NCBI GenBank assembly: GCA_025526995.1 | Contig: JAHLKG010000008.1 | Coordinates: 992,001-1,056,000 of the forward strand | Length of the DNA stretch: 64,000 nucleotides | From: Powellomyces hirtus | Taxonomy: Eukaryota > Chytridiomycota > Chytridiomycetes > Spizellomycetales > Powellomycetaceae | Direction: 5' to 3' | Shown: piece after piece, positions 37,626 through 49,784 of the stretch | Layout: every line of letters starts with the position of its first letter | Position numbering within the stretch: position 1 is the stretch's first letter | Notes under the pieces: model-generated | What the model saw: only the letters and a program-made list of their open reading frames with translations | What the model was told of the DNA's origin: nothing | Databases searched by the model: none | Translations under genes and position numbers: made by a program

Positions 37626-40154
37626 ATGGAGACCGGTGAAGGAACGATCCACGAACTGGCCAAGGAGTCAGTGCGTCAAGAGAGAAAGTCTTGGATTCCA
37701 GCCGTTCCCCTCACGATCCTGGCCCCTGTTCTTGTCGCTTTGGCGTTGACGGGAGTCCTGCTACCCGTAAGTGCTCCTACTTTGACGAGAACCCGAAGCG
37801 CTTGTCATATCCCTTCGAGATTACCACAATCTGCGCGAAGAACACCTTTATCTCAATGATGCTATTTGGCTTCCTTTGAAATTCTCACCATCTGCATGCA
37901 GAATACGTATATTCTCAATCATGCCAGCGAAAGTTCTACCAGCCATTTAGCCGGGAAGTACCTGGCAAACGTGTTATCCGATGTAAGCTTCCGGCAAAAT
38001 ACGTGATGAAGATACCTCGGTGCTGATTGTCATCGTGTTCTCCAGGTCAAAACCAAAGTGGAGTCGCCGGTCAAACAGATTGACCCGATTATCAGGGCAG
38101 TAGCCAACAACCCGGATATCAATGCGACATTCTCTGGCGGTATATTAATCAGCTCGACTTGTGGTTGAGCTTTTCGCATGTTTCGATTTCATTATTTTGC
38201 TGACAAAAATACCATAGGCTGGGGCAATTTCGCAAATTCGCCCGCAATCTCGAATATGGTGCTGCTCAAGGATTCCCTGTCTCTGGATTCCATAGTGTGC
38301 CTCTCTGCTCGATTCAAGACTGGTTATAAGTGAGCCCATTTCCTATCTATTGCGTGCAAAACAGTAAATTCTCACACCTTCTCCTACTACGCAGTCAGTC
38401 GAACGCTTATCCACCGACGATTGCGAACGCTGAGATGGTTTGGGTTGGTATTTGCAGTTGTAAATCATTCTGAGTTACTCTTGCTTTCGGACTAACAGGG
38501 ACCAACGTTCTAGCTAAATGCGATTGCACTACCTGGCACTAGCACCACCGTTATGTCTATTCTTGACGTGAACAGTATGTCGACGCAAGGCCGCGTTGCA
38601 TGTTCATTATCACAGCTAACATCGTGCGGTGGCATTTTTGAAGATCAAACTCATCACCAGGCATACGTTTTGGATCCGTATAGTACGTAGTTTACGCAGT
38701 TGAGTCCATAACCTGACGTGTGGCAATGATTTACAAGCGCCGAAATCTGCTTTCTGTAGCCCGTGCACCCAGTATTCCGCCCTCGCGCACCGGCTTTTCT
38801 TACGATCCAAGCTGGCCCAGCACCGCATTGCTAGTTTTGGGCTTCAGGCCCTCGAACCAGATTCCGCGGGCTCCGATATTCACAAGTATAACAAGAAAAG
38901 ACTTCTGCTACAATAAATAAAACGATTCACTCACAAGAATTGATTCCCGCAGTCAATAGCCAGCCTGGTGGTCTCAAAATTGGATTCCTATCCCTTCTCA
39001 AGTTCGGTGGAACAAACCCTTACCCGAGCTTCAGCTGCAGTGCGGGATTCAGGGTAGACACTTCCTGGAATAACATTCTCCGCGCCGCGAAACCTACCGA
39101 CAGCAGCAGTAAGTCTTCCTGAGGATCATTCGCAAAGTGAAGGCATTTGTTGATTTACGGACGTTGCAGTCGTGACATTGTTTGCTACCGATGCCTCGCA
39201 AAATTTCGTCATTGCAGCAAGCAGCAATATGATTCTCAGTGGAACGTATACGGACCCAGTCACAAAAGCATTGACCTGGGGTTCTGCGTCGGAAGATCCC
39301 TTGACATTGGAGCTGCGTGATGCGTTAAAAAGCCGCTTCTCGAACTTCACTGTCGCTATGGCTGCCACAAAAGTCACTACAGAATTTGAGCTCAGTCTTT
39401 CCGGTCAACGTTGGGTAGGCGCCATATCTTTTTTTTAAGGTCTGATTTGCTGACATATCTTCTTCACTCAATAGATCGTGAACATCGGCATCGCGCAAAT
39501 GAGCGCATACGATTCGTATTTGGTAGTGGCGGGAATTCCAAGATACGAGGTAATATTTCATTCCTTGCCGAAGCCGAGGGATAGGTCAAACTGATCAGTC
39601 ACGCGCTGTTTCGCAGATTTATGGGGAAATCGATAAGGCTCGAAATCGCAGTCGGCTCGTTTCTTTCGGGATCAGCTTTGCCATGGCGATCGTCGTCGCT
39701 GGAATATTTGTTCTCGTCGCCCTCCCCCTTATGTCACTCGCTCGACAAATGGAGCAGTTGACAAAGCTTGACTTTGGCAGTCTTGACAGCTCAGGGGCGT
39801 TGGACAGGAGATCGTGGATCTGGGAGGTACTGCGGTTGCAGCACATGTCAGAGTCTGTGATGCACGAGCTAATCATGACATTGCGCTGAACTTTTCAAGC
39901 TGCGGAAAGTCCAAATAGTCTTTTCTACTATGGTTCGAGCCTTGTACGTATCTCAACGGCTTCCACTGATTGCTGTCGTTGTTTCTAACGGTTCTGCGTC
40001 TCTTTCTGTCAGTGCTGGTGCCATCAAAAAGAACAAGCAGATGTCTTCAAAGGCAGCATTTGCTACTAGCAGCACTGGTGGAGGTCCTGGTGCATCGCAA
40101 AGCCGAATCGGAACGGAGGCTTCAACAAAGCAACTGACAAAAGTAACCCGCTAA
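37626..40154 (+). CDS. Cache-type transmembrane sensor protein lacking an output domain
   Basis: Thirteen in-phase exons: 37626-37766, 37902-37982, 38046-38139, 38218-38329, 38395-38443, 38514-38682, 38760-38885, 38953-39108, 39170-39414, 39475-39549, 39617-39826, 39900-39943 and 40013-40154; 547 residues. TM1 at ~24-47 (VPLTILAPVLVALALTGVLL). The ectodomain at ~48-430 resembles a double-Cache fold (VANNPDINATFSG, PPTIANAEMVWLNAIALPG, SWPSTALLVLGF). TM2 at ~432-455 (ISFAMAIVVAGIFVLVALPL) is followed by a HAMP-like stretch (LMSLARQMEQLTKLDFG) and VFSTMVRAFAGAIKKNKQMSS. It then ends after an Ala/Ser/Gly tail. From memory, related chytrid proteins continue into cyclase or kinase domains; none is seen here. 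The exon 8 acceptor could also be 9 bp upstream. Confidence 0.72.
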
Positions 40155-41749
40155 TACCGGGCATAGTAGCGCAAGGCGGTCATAGATGGATTTATTTTGG
40201 GCCTTGAATGACTTACGCACAATCTTTGTGCGCAAATGTTGAAAAATCTGTTGTCTCTGTGCAGATGGCTTTTTTTTTCTTGGTAACACTTTGTTTTCTT
40301 CCTCTTTCATGTGCACATGCGGTTGTCATCAGAAAACGGCATCTGCGCCGTACGCTCCTTGTTTGCGTTGGCAACTGCTGGGCATAGTGCTACATCCTAT
40401 AGGACTTTTCGCCAACGTCGTTCGTTTCGGTGACCCTTCCCATACTAGTAGCCGCTGAAAGCCGCGGCAGATTGTGTCTCGCCTCCCGCCACACCCAAAG
40501 TGTGATTTCCTCTTTTCTCCAATCGAATATCTACCTTTAGGCCTACTGGCTATGGAAGTCACTCACAGCCCAGTCCGGAATCGGAGGATCAACCCCTCTT
40601 TACGCGTTCATCATATCATGTTCGACAAGTGCTCTAAAAGGGACATCCTCTTCAAAGCTAAATTCCCACCTAGCATCGTTGTCGTCATCACGCGGCTTCC
40701 CTGACCCTGTCGCTTCCCATTTATTGTCATTCCTTCAACAGCTCGAAAATCACAGTGCGCGCAGGTTAGCCGGCGCTCCCCCCGTTCTGTTACAGAAACT
40801 TTGAGGACGTTGCGGGAAAGAAAGTCCGATCGACGTCGAATATGTTGTCTTTGCGCAAACGTTTCGTATCAACTGGAAGTACAGGGCAAGGGCATAAGTG
40901 CGTCAAGAGGTTGTTTTATGATGTGCGCCACTGGCACGCGGCCTATTCCGTCAGCTACTGCTGTTGTAGCTTGTGAATACCAAGGGTGGGCGAAAGCACA
41001 CAAGGGAAGCTATGGGGAGATAGTTTGATTTGATGCGTGAGAGATCGATTTGGAGGCCGCTGATATGCTTTGAAGGGTCAGCGGTAGAAATCATTTCAAA
41101 TCGTCAATATAAAGAGCTGAAGTGAATGACATGACTAGTTGTGACATCGCGCATAAGAGTCATCTGTATCATTGACGAAGTAGCTGTCCCGAAATTCTGC
41201 CGTTGGGTATTGCACTAGGGCTGATCAATCATGCGCCAATCCTCAAGGGTCACCATGAAAGACGAGCGCTTCGTGGCCCTCGCCGCTCACCACTGATGAA
41301 CAACGCAGCCGTTCGCTGCCACGAGCGGCCACCACCATTCTACCTTCTGTCTTTTTCTCTCGATGGCGATACGTATGGACATTTACAACGGTCCGTCTGC
41401 CTTATTGCACAGCTAACGTTGTTTTGAGATTGACAGGATACAAAACGGGCATGTCAAAGCAACGCACCTCTGAATATTCTGAATAAATGCACCAGTGATG
41501 CCTCTATCTTGCTACTGCTATTTCTCTCGACTCTATTCTACTTGTCTGGAAAACGTCGACGTTACGCAGTAAATGCATGATGTAATCGGTGAGATATCAA
41601 ATAAAACAAAGAACGACGGTTACTAGACCGTAATGCTAAATCACAAAATAGGTTTCAACCACCGTGATCGCGCCGCTAGGGGCCTGGTACCGGGAGTTCC
41701 CAAGTTGGGACCTTCCAACCTTGATTCGCGGCCCCATTGCATTTCCATT
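40155..41749. other. Gene-free region
   Basis: No supported gene on either strand, and no continuation of the sensor protein's coding sequence (cyclase or kinase motifs) was found. A poly-T tract lies near 40269-40279. Confidence 0.45.
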
Positions 41750-43100
41750 GCTGTGTCATTCGAACAGGGAAGAAATCCAATATCTTGCACCTACCTTGAA
41801 GATTCCATACCCATCACCGTTGTGATCTACGTCCAAACACTTTCCAGAAGCACAAATGGTGATCATGTTCCTATCGTGTATTCTTGAATTTGAATTGTTC
41901 TTGTTCCACAGTGATTCAACACCATCCATGCTCCATCCGCCACCCAATTTACCCAATTGTGTCCATGGTACCCTTCAGCACCGTCCCAGAGATCGAGACA
42001 CATGTCGGGGTATGGTACGCTCTGAATGTGAAAGTGCACTTAGTCGATCAGATCGTTCGGATTGTTGGGATCGTTCTTCCTGTGTACAATGTTTCACAGC
42101 TGGTTGTCGTTCTCCCGGGCACATTCCCACCATTGTGTGTCCAGTCTCCAGTGCCATCGTTTGCTGCCCCGTTGCGCATGTCCAGACAGAGTGGGGGATC
42201 TTAGAGGTTTTGGGGTCACAGATATCGTAGGGTGATGAACCGCATTCCCGCCAAATCCCAGACTTTTGACAGACCATATCCAACTATTCCATCGGCAGGC
42301 TGATACCATGGCTGGTCGTGGACCGACCTCGCCATATAAACTTGCGCGGAATCAGGCCGGACCATCCGCTATCTTCCGCAGATTTGCACAATGGCATCGG
42401 CAATCGCGTAAAATTTGGTGGCGAACGAGGTTCCAATGCTGGTTTTTGCTTTCGAAAATGCGTAGTATCCCTGCAACCAGTTGACCTCTCCCTGAGTGTT
42501 TCCGTCCCAAAGATCCAACACGAATTGACTCGGCCAATCTACGTCGTCCCGGATGTACGCCCAGCAATTGGACGGTCTGCAACAGATAGCGACGAGCGGT
42601 GGACATGCTCACGGCATTCGCAACATCATGCAACTCTGCATTTGTCAGCTTGGGCGACATGTATATCGGATTCTGTGCGCTTGGGGGAGGGGTCTTGGGT
42701 TCATTGTGGTTTTCGTGCTGGTCGGTGCTTGCCCCCCCGTCTCCCAAAGCAGTATGACCTTGCGCCACGCCTTGAAAGCCACGGAAATCCCCATTCACCT
42801 CACAGGTTTGCATTCAGTTCCCCTTCAGAAAGAACGACGGTCCGTCGTCAGCACACCAGAAGGACTGCGGATTCGTGGAAAGAACACCCTGATGAGATAT
42901 CCATTGTTCCATTGTTGCATTTACACCCACTGAAATCAAAACTACATGAATTTCCGCAACACCTCTGCGACCCGATCTTCGATGGGTTTCCGTGCATCTA
43001 CACGTCTGCCGCTTTTGGGGTATGCTAAGCCGGAGGCAAAAATAGAGCTCATTGTAGCGAAGGATAGCACAAAGCCCGTAACGCCTAGAACCTTCAACAT
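41750..43100 (-). pseudogene. Decayed secreted protein with ricin-B-lectin-like segments
   Basis: The minus strand opens at 43100 with a signal-peptide-like start (MLKVLGVTGFVLSFATMSSIF). Protein-like pieces then appear in alternating frames: QWISHQGVLSTNPQSFWCADD; LTNAELHDVANAVSMSTARR; QFVLDLWDGNTQGEVNWLQGYY; CLDLWDGAEGYHGHNWVNW; and ICASGKCLDVDHNGDGYG. The repeated (C/V)LDLWDG and QLW/NW patterns suggest beta-trefoil lectin repeats. Stops interrupt them: a TGA at 42814-42816, another in the NQL*N position that is one base from Trp, and a TAA shortly after. Some breaks may be introns, but not all. Function of the ancestor unknown; the lectin call is tentative. Confidence 0.45.
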
Positions 43101-43387
43101 GTGTCGCTTCATTCGCAGAAGGCGGCGGATTGGTTATGCTGCGGGGGTACAGGTTGCTCTGAGTACTGATCAAGGCTCTGCTTCCTCCTTTGCCTTCAAG
43201 TAAAGCATGTGTTTCCACTCACCCGAATCTCTGCGCCTTTCCGGGAAATGGTCTGTGTGGCGTACGGCGCGGTCGGCCATGGTACGGTACTGTACATGGC
43301 GCAAAGAATTCATGTACCGGTATAACCACTTGACACCGAGACTGAAACAGAAAAAGACTTTAAACAAGGAAAAGGGCTGATCGGGCC

Positions 43388-44188
43388 ATGCCCTCCCGTT
43401 CCCAATCGGACGCTACTCCAATCCTTCGTTTCCTGGGTCATTCAGCTCCGAAGTGAGGCCATTATCGGATATCTTCTCACTCCCGAAGACTTGCGCAGAT
43501 TCACTGCCTGCTCGTCGCCCCTCTTCCAGCTGCGAACTCCACGTCTCGTTCGGAAGGTTCTCTACAGTGACAGTCTAAGCGAAAACGGATGTGGATTATC
43601 CCCTCTGCTTTGCGTCCAAGTTGTGGGGTCGTTCCTCGCGTAGTCCATCCCACGGCAGCTGGATTGAGCTCTTGAGGCATCATTCTCGATGATATTTTTG
43701 CTTCGAAAGACCGTGCTCCTTATGTCCACATTCTATCCTTGTTGCACAAAGGACCTGGCTATGCGGATCTGATGCAACGGGCAATTCATGAGGTGCACCG
43801 TACTCGAATGAGCGATCTGGAGAATGCACGCTTCGCTGGGCAGCGGGCTATTGCGATTGATACTGATCAGTATCTCATCGAGGTTATGCGAAACGCCGGC
43901 GTGTTTGCCATGGTGAGTGCATTACAAGCAGCCTACACAAAGAACGATGTACGCTTGGTCTGTCAACATCTTCGACTGGGCGCAGATCCAATATGGCCCC
44001 TTGGCACTATATTGCTGTTGCAAATGTCATGCTTCTTGAGACGAGGTTGCCCGACCACGACAACGACGGAATCGTCACCTCCCCTTTTCCAGCGCTGGTT
44101 GACAAAAGACGCGTTCCAGGTAATCTCAAAGGACGCGCATTTATTGTGTGTCAGCATATTTGATGCCTACTCTATCTATACTCTATAA
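43388..44188 (+). CDS. Hypothetical protein, structure unresolved
   Basis: Two protein-like blocks. The first (about 43450-43640) reads EAIIGYLLTPEDLRRFTACSS and FQLRTPRLVRKVL, like a short F-box-type helix pair. The second (about 43690-44188) reads YVHILSLLHKGPGYADLMQRAIHEV and RNAGVFAMVSALQAAYTKNDV, ending in a stop at 44186. A canonical in-phase intron joining them was not found. It is either a gene with an unusual intron or a broken one. The ATG at 43739 opens the longest frame (149 residues). Not a recognised family. Confidence 0.35.
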
Positions 44189-44237
44189 AAATACATAAAT
44201 GTCTCTGTGGGAGCTGTTGCTAAAGAATCTAATTATG

Positions 44238-45927
44238 TCACTTGGACGTTGAATCCCCGGTAAAGATGCCTGACGGACTTTTCGACCCAACGTCGAAAGG
44301 CTGGAAGCCGTCTACAGACAAAGGCCCGGTACGCTTGGACTTATACGCCGATCGTTCCCAGACTTGAACAAAATTCTCAGCCGATTGAAGCATCGTCTTT
44401 CCTTGATCCGGAGACCGTTTCTCTAACTCTCGTTGAATAGCACCCAGGACGCCAATATGGGCCGCACCGTTTTGCCGTAAAGTTTCGTCCTCAAAATCTG
44501 GAGAAGGCTGCATGGTCGTAGCAAACCCGTTCCAGTCACTTCCGTAAGCCACCTGGAGACCGAGTTTGGACGTCGCATAATTGTAATCGAGGAACAGACT
44601 CGCATCTGGAGCTTTACCCCAATTATGAATACCCTGTGATCAACTCGTTAGCCCACGGTTTTCAGACGTTCATCAACATAAAATGGCCCCCACGTACCAC
44701 CATTCCACCAGATCGACGAATGTAAAGAGCCTCCCAGCTCGGGATGGCCCATTCAGGAGCTTTGGCGGGGTCCGGGTACGATCCACCGACAAAGTTTCCG
44801 TGGGTGCTGAGTGTAGGATAGTACTGATTGTTCTTGGCAATGAGCATCACCGCCTCGATACTTCTAGCACTCAAATGGGCCATATCGATGATAAAGCCTT
44901 TATCCATGAGCTTCTGAATAAGCTTGGCTCCTTCAGCGGTGAGTCCTTTCATGTTACGCCCCTGGGAGTCCTCCCTCGGCAACATACTGGGATCTCCCTT
45001 CCCTATCGACTCCAAGGCTTGGAAGAACTTGAAAATAAAGCTCATTTTGACCACACCGGCGAACTTGTTGTCTTCTTCGTGCGCGATCTGGATGATCCGA
45101 GCGCCTTCGTTGTACCAGTAGTCCACTTGCTCAGACCAAGGAACGTCCGAATCCTCGAATACGTGGCCGAGCTCAATGGCGAGCAAGACTGCTAATCTTC
45201 CTTCGTTGACGACTTGACGGGCTTGGGAAGGATCGGTAACGACGACGCACCAGTCCCTTTCGCGGCAAAAAGTCTTGGTTTCGTCGAACTGGCGCTTGAT
45301 GGAAGCCATTCCGTCGCAGGAAAGAGTAGGATCGGAGTCGGTGGCCGACTCCCTCATGAGCTTGCAGAGTCGTTTGTAATTGACGGCAGTCATGACCATG
45401 ACATTGAGTCCGGACTCGTGCGCCTGTTTAAGATGACCTTCCCAGACCTGCTGATGGGCAAGGGTGTCCCAGCTCGGAAAACCTCTGAAGGATTTGTCAG
45501 TTTTGTCGCATCGCCGTTGTCCATCCGCGGTTGCGTTTCCGCCTCGCCACCAGTTCGGGTTACTGGAATGGCATTTTGCAGCATCGGGGTCGACACCATA
45601 GCGACTTTTCAAGTGTAGTCCCGCGTCGGGAGCGATCAAGGTGTCGATGATGGGGAAAATCGTTCCTGCATGATCGGATTCCCGACCAGAGAAGGGTATG
45701 CCGCCGTTGCACTTGTGGAGAGCTTGTTCAATAGGGCCCTTGTGGGAGACAGTGCCGCCTTTGCCTTTTGCGTACCAAGCTCTACGATAGGCAAACTCTG
45801 CCATTTGATGAACGTGAATATCTGCTAGTCCCGTGAGGGGCCGCAATGAACTGGGTGTCGGTGCGCATAGCACCGTGTCGATGAGAGCGGCAATGGAGAC
45901 GGCGGTGAGTGCTGCTGCGAGGATCAT
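44238..45927 (-). CDS. Secreted membrane-dipeptidase-like (M19/amidohydrolase) protein
   Basis: Metal-dependent TIM-barrel hydrolase expected to act outside the cell. Exons 45927-44698 and 44633-44238 (64-bp intron); 541 residues. The N terminus is a signal peptide (MILAAALTAVSIAALIDTVLC). Candidate metal ligands in order: DIHVH at residues ~37-41, ELGHVFED in the middle, MAHLSARSIEAV, STHGNFVGG and, in exon 2, YGSDWNG. The splice joins RSGGMV to GIHNWGK and keeps phase. The protein is longer than bacterial M19 enzymes; an N-terminal insertion includes a Cys-bearing segment (AAKCHSSNPNWW). The substrate could be a dipeptide or another amide and is not decided by sequence. Confidence 0.8.
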
Positions 45928-47029
45928 TGTGGTGGAGCTTCCGAGTCACAGAGAAAGAGAGACGTGCTAGCCCTCACTACCCTCTCTCGTCTCTCCAGTG
46001 TTATATACTGCGAAGCCATTCCGAGTTCTCCGTTTTCCTCAGACTGAGGGAATGTCGCGACTGCGATGGTGTTTGACTTTTTTGAGTGAAGACAGAATTT
46101 TCACCAGCAGCCAAACGCTTTTTCAATCAGGGACCCGGAAAAAAGGGGCGTGAGTTACTCAAGGATCGGTGTCACATTGTGTCCCAAGCACCGAAAACCA
46201 GGTACACAAATATTCCTGTCGCACCGTCCAGGGAGAATGAGCTGAAACTCTCAGAGCTCATAACCTACTGGAGATATCGGCAGATGCGGATGAATGTACT
46301 TTGCGGGGGAATGACCGTAGATCAGTCAGTCTCCTTACAGACGATGCCTCGGGGCGTACTTCATATCAACGGTGGAGCATACTGATAGGTTGGGGTTAGG
46401 TTTAGAAGGCGGGAGGCCACAATGTCAAATTAGTGTTGCCAGGAATACGTGCATAAGATTCTTCTCTTGACAAGCTACGACTTGAAACCCGTCGATGAAG
46501 GTATTTTTCATGATGCCAAAGGCGCGGCTCATTGCAACCTTTGATGAACCTGCATACCGCTGATTAGCTTTGTCGGCTTCTAGCTCCTCAGGGAAATCGT
46601 TCAGCAATTTGATTCCGATTGAGCCGTACCGTTGCATAAAAGATGACCTTTTCGACAAAAATGAGGGTACTTGACCCTAATTTAATTCATGGCCCCAAGC
46701 CTACTAATTCGGGGACGCTAAAAGAAGTTTCCGTTGTCACAAAGCACCGTTTTGACCGCACAGCATTGCTATCGCGACAACATGATTTGAGCTTTTGTGC
46801 AGGCTCTCTCATAGCAGGCGATATTGCAGTGGATAACTAGTACACTCGTATCCACCAACGTCTCACCCTGGATTGTCACAGGACGTTCCCAAGATTGCAT
46901 TTGACACTGATTAGCGGACCGAACTGGAGCAAAGCCAACCGGATGCCGCTTGATATTGCGTGTTCTAGCAACTTCATGAACATTCAAAGAATGCGAAGGG
47001 TATGCTAGGGTCGAACTGCGTGAAAACAT
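45928..47029. other. Intergenic region with a retrotransposon relic
   Basis: Promoter of the dipeptidase gene at the left. It contains the LTR/primer-site relic at 46228-46281. Two minus-strand open frames of 77 and 110 codons show no recognisable motif. Confidence 0.4.
46228..46281 (-). repeat. Relic of a copia LTR/primer-binding-site junction
   Basis: The words gggagaatga, ctcag(a)gctcataacc and ta(c)tggagatatcggc match the junction between the leader and the LTR at 62984-63038 with two substitutions and a deletion. The rest of the LTR and all coding sequence are missing or unrecognisable here. Confidence 0.7.
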
Positions 47030-47440
47030 TACTCTTACCATCACTTTCGTCATCGTCCCTGTAATTCTCATTTGTGTCAGCCAGACCGACCGAGGTGACA
47101 TAAGTATGACATTCGTTGTTGAAATTTCTGTTTGCCATCACTTTCGTCATCGTCCCTGTAATTCATTTGTGTCAACCAGACCGACTGAGGTGACATAAGT
47201 ATGAAATTTGTTGTTGAAATTTCTGTTTGCTATCACTTCCCGTCGTAGTGCAGGTCATTTCGTTTGTGGTATCAGACCGACCGAGGTGCGACATAAGTAT
47301 GACATTTGTTGTTGAAATTTCCGTTTGCTGTTTGAAGCTTCCGTTTGCCATCACCTCCCGTCATCTTGCCTGTCATTTCATTTGTGCCATCCAGACCGCG
47401 ATAGAGTGACGTATATATGACATTTGTTGTTTAGTTTCGC
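47030..47440 (+). repeat. Minisatellite of four ~95-115-bp units
   Basis: Units begin near 47034, 47136, 47230 and 47348. Each reads (g/t)ccatcact..cgtcat, then cattt.tgt..., cagaccgaccgaggtg, acataagtatgacattt and gttgttgaaatttc.gttt. Units 1-2 are closest; units 3-4 have diverged, and unit 3 carries an extra ctgtttgaagcttccgttt. It lies just upstream of the catalase gene. Confidence 0.85.
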
Positions 47441-47513
47441 TGAGGAACCCGTCTAGGTCTCGCAGTTAACAAGCCAGGTCTTTGACTTGGTAGCTGGTCA
47501 AGAGTCTAGAAGT

Positions 47514-49784
47514 ATGTCTCACTCGAGATCCTCTGCGTATATAGTTCAAAGCTGTTCTCGTCAAAGATCTTTTTTTTGCACTTCCACCCACAATCTCAAG
47601 TCTACACGAATGCCGACCTCAATGACAGGCAGTATAATGAATTCCGAAGCACTCCAGCGTGCAGCTCATGCGCTGGGAGTGGACCCCAGACCTTCTCAAA
47701 GGCTTTCCATTTTCGACGGCCAAAATGAGGGCCCTGCTTCTGTTGCAGCTCGGATAACAGGCGTGCGGGAGGTAAATATGCGTCTTTTCTTTCTTCCCTA
47801 GATTGAAGAAAGTACGAGAGTTAAATTCTATGTTCACGGCATTCAGGCGCAGGCAAAAGACGATTGCCCTTACATTACCAACAATGAAGGCATCCCTTGG
47901 CCTACCAAGACAGCATCCCTCAACATCGGGGGATATCCTGTCGCATCCGATGTGTTTTTGATGCAACACCAGCAGACGTTCAACCGGTCCAAGACTCTAG
48001 AGCGCATGGTGCACCCATGTGGGTCTGGAGCATTCGGATACTTTGAGACCACCACTGATAACGCCCAGAAGTGGACCAAGGCCATGTTCTTGCAGGGCAA
48101 AGGCAAGAAAACTCCTATATTCACCCGGTTCAGCACTGTTACATTTGGAAGAGAGTTCCCTGACTCGGGCAGAAACCCTCGAGGCTTTGCGACGAAGGTA
48201 AGATTGACGCTCTGCATCCATCTGTGAAGAAAATGTCTTGAGGCTCATTAAGTTTATCAGTTCTACACAGAAGAGGGCAATGTACGTCCCTAAAAAGTTC
48301 AGGCTTCATGATGAACAACTTACCAACCTCGGCGTGTACAGTTCGATTTGGTAGGATTGAATTGGCCTATCTTTTTTGTCCGCGATCCAATGCTGGGACC
48401 CGATGTATGGCTGGCCTCAACTTAATACTCTCTTACTTGAATGTAAAGACTCATGTGACCGATCATCATTGCTACATAGGTCATTCGCTCACAACAGAGG
48501 AACCCTTCCAACTTCCTTGTCGACTGGGATTCCTGCTTTGACTTCCTTGCTAACGTTCCGGAAAGTATGCATGCGGCGACCATGTTGTTTTCCGACCACG
48601 GCACGCCAGTAGGCTGGCGGTTTATGGACGGTGAGTGCGCAACATTGCACATGTACGGCGACAATTGCACTCAATAATTTAAAAACTAGGTTTTGGGTGT
48701 CACACCTTTAAATGGGTCAACAGCAGTAATGAACAATTCTATGTGAAATACCATTTGATCAGCGAAAATGGCAAGAAGCAGTTCAAATGGCAGGAGGCTG
48801 TGAAGACTTGCGGTGAGGATCCAGACTTTGCTAAGCGAGACTTGTATGCACACATCGAATCCGGAGGACAAGCCACTTGGAAATTGTACGTTCAAGTCAT
48901 GACCTTGGAGGAAGCCGAGGTCTGTCCGTATGATCCCTTTGATGTTACGAAAGTGTGGTATCGCAAAGACTTCCCAATGCACGAGATTGGACGGCTGGTT
49001 CTCAATCGCAACCCAGAGAACTACCATCGGGATGTAGAGCAGAGCGCGTTCAGTCCGGGAAGTTTGGTTCCGGGGATTGAACCAAGTCCAGACATGCTGC
49101 TGAATTGGAGAATGTGGTTTTACCGTGACGCACAATATCACCGTTTGGGCGTAAATCTTCACCAAGTACCCGTCAACTGCCCATTCATGACGAAGTATTA
49201 TAGCCCATTGAGTCGGTGAGTATTTTCTCACATTTTTTCTGCTCCACACTATTCTAAATGCTGGATGCATGCATGCCAGTGACGGGCCGATGCGCACTGA
49301 TGCCAATGGCGGCTTGAATGCCCATTATACGCCACACAGCTTTGCCTCCAGCCCGACTACAAAGCCCGATGCTGATTGGCAACCCTCGCGTGTCCGCGGC
49401 CATCCCCCTATTCTTGCTCGACAATCACCGTTCAAGCATGAGGGAACTCCCAGCGAGTACGACCAGGTGCGGGAACTCTATACGAGGGTCATGACGGCCG
49501 ATGCTAGGGAGAGACTGCATGCCAATATTGCGGGTGTTCTAAAGGTGAAGATAAAACGTTTTTGCTGCCGGTGCCCATCGCTGACCCTCATCTTGTCGCA
49601 GGACGTGGACCCCAAAGTCCAACGCCGCTTCGTTACTCAATGCCACGCTGTTAGTCCTGATTACTCTCGAGGCATTTACGCGCTTCTTCCTGAACCCAGA
49701 TTCTCTCTCGAGGAATGCATGAATGCGGCCAAAGAAGCACACTTGGTGAAACAACGAGGAGAGGGTAACGCGCGAGCGCAATAA
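47514..49784 (+). CDS. Monofunctional haem catalase
   Basis: Breaks hydrogen peroxide into water and oxygen. Eight in-phase exons: 47514-47771, 47847-48197, 48261-48281, 48342-48404, 48480-48630, 48690-49215, 49280-49544 and 49602-49784; 605 residues. Exon 3 is a 21-bp microexon coding FYTEEGN, a conserved catalase motif. The catalytic His is in MVHPCGSGAFGYFE (about residue 142). The distal Asn lies in VGLNWPIFF. The proximal haem-ligand Tyr is in RMWFYRDAQYHRLG, after PGIEPSPDMLLNW. The start is uncertain: ATG 47514 adds a Ser/Arg-rich leader that could be mitochondrial, while ATG 47610 (MPTSMTG) gives a shorter protein. A minisatellite lies directly upstream. Confidence 0.9.

Noticed and set aside
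42318..43028. 236-codon open frame on plus
   Set aside because: Opposite strand to the lectin-like pseudogene, whose signal peptide and repeats are the more protein-like reading.
47030..47440. Repeats as a CRISPR array
   Set aside because: Units are long and diverged, without short unique spacers, and the DNA is eukaryotic.
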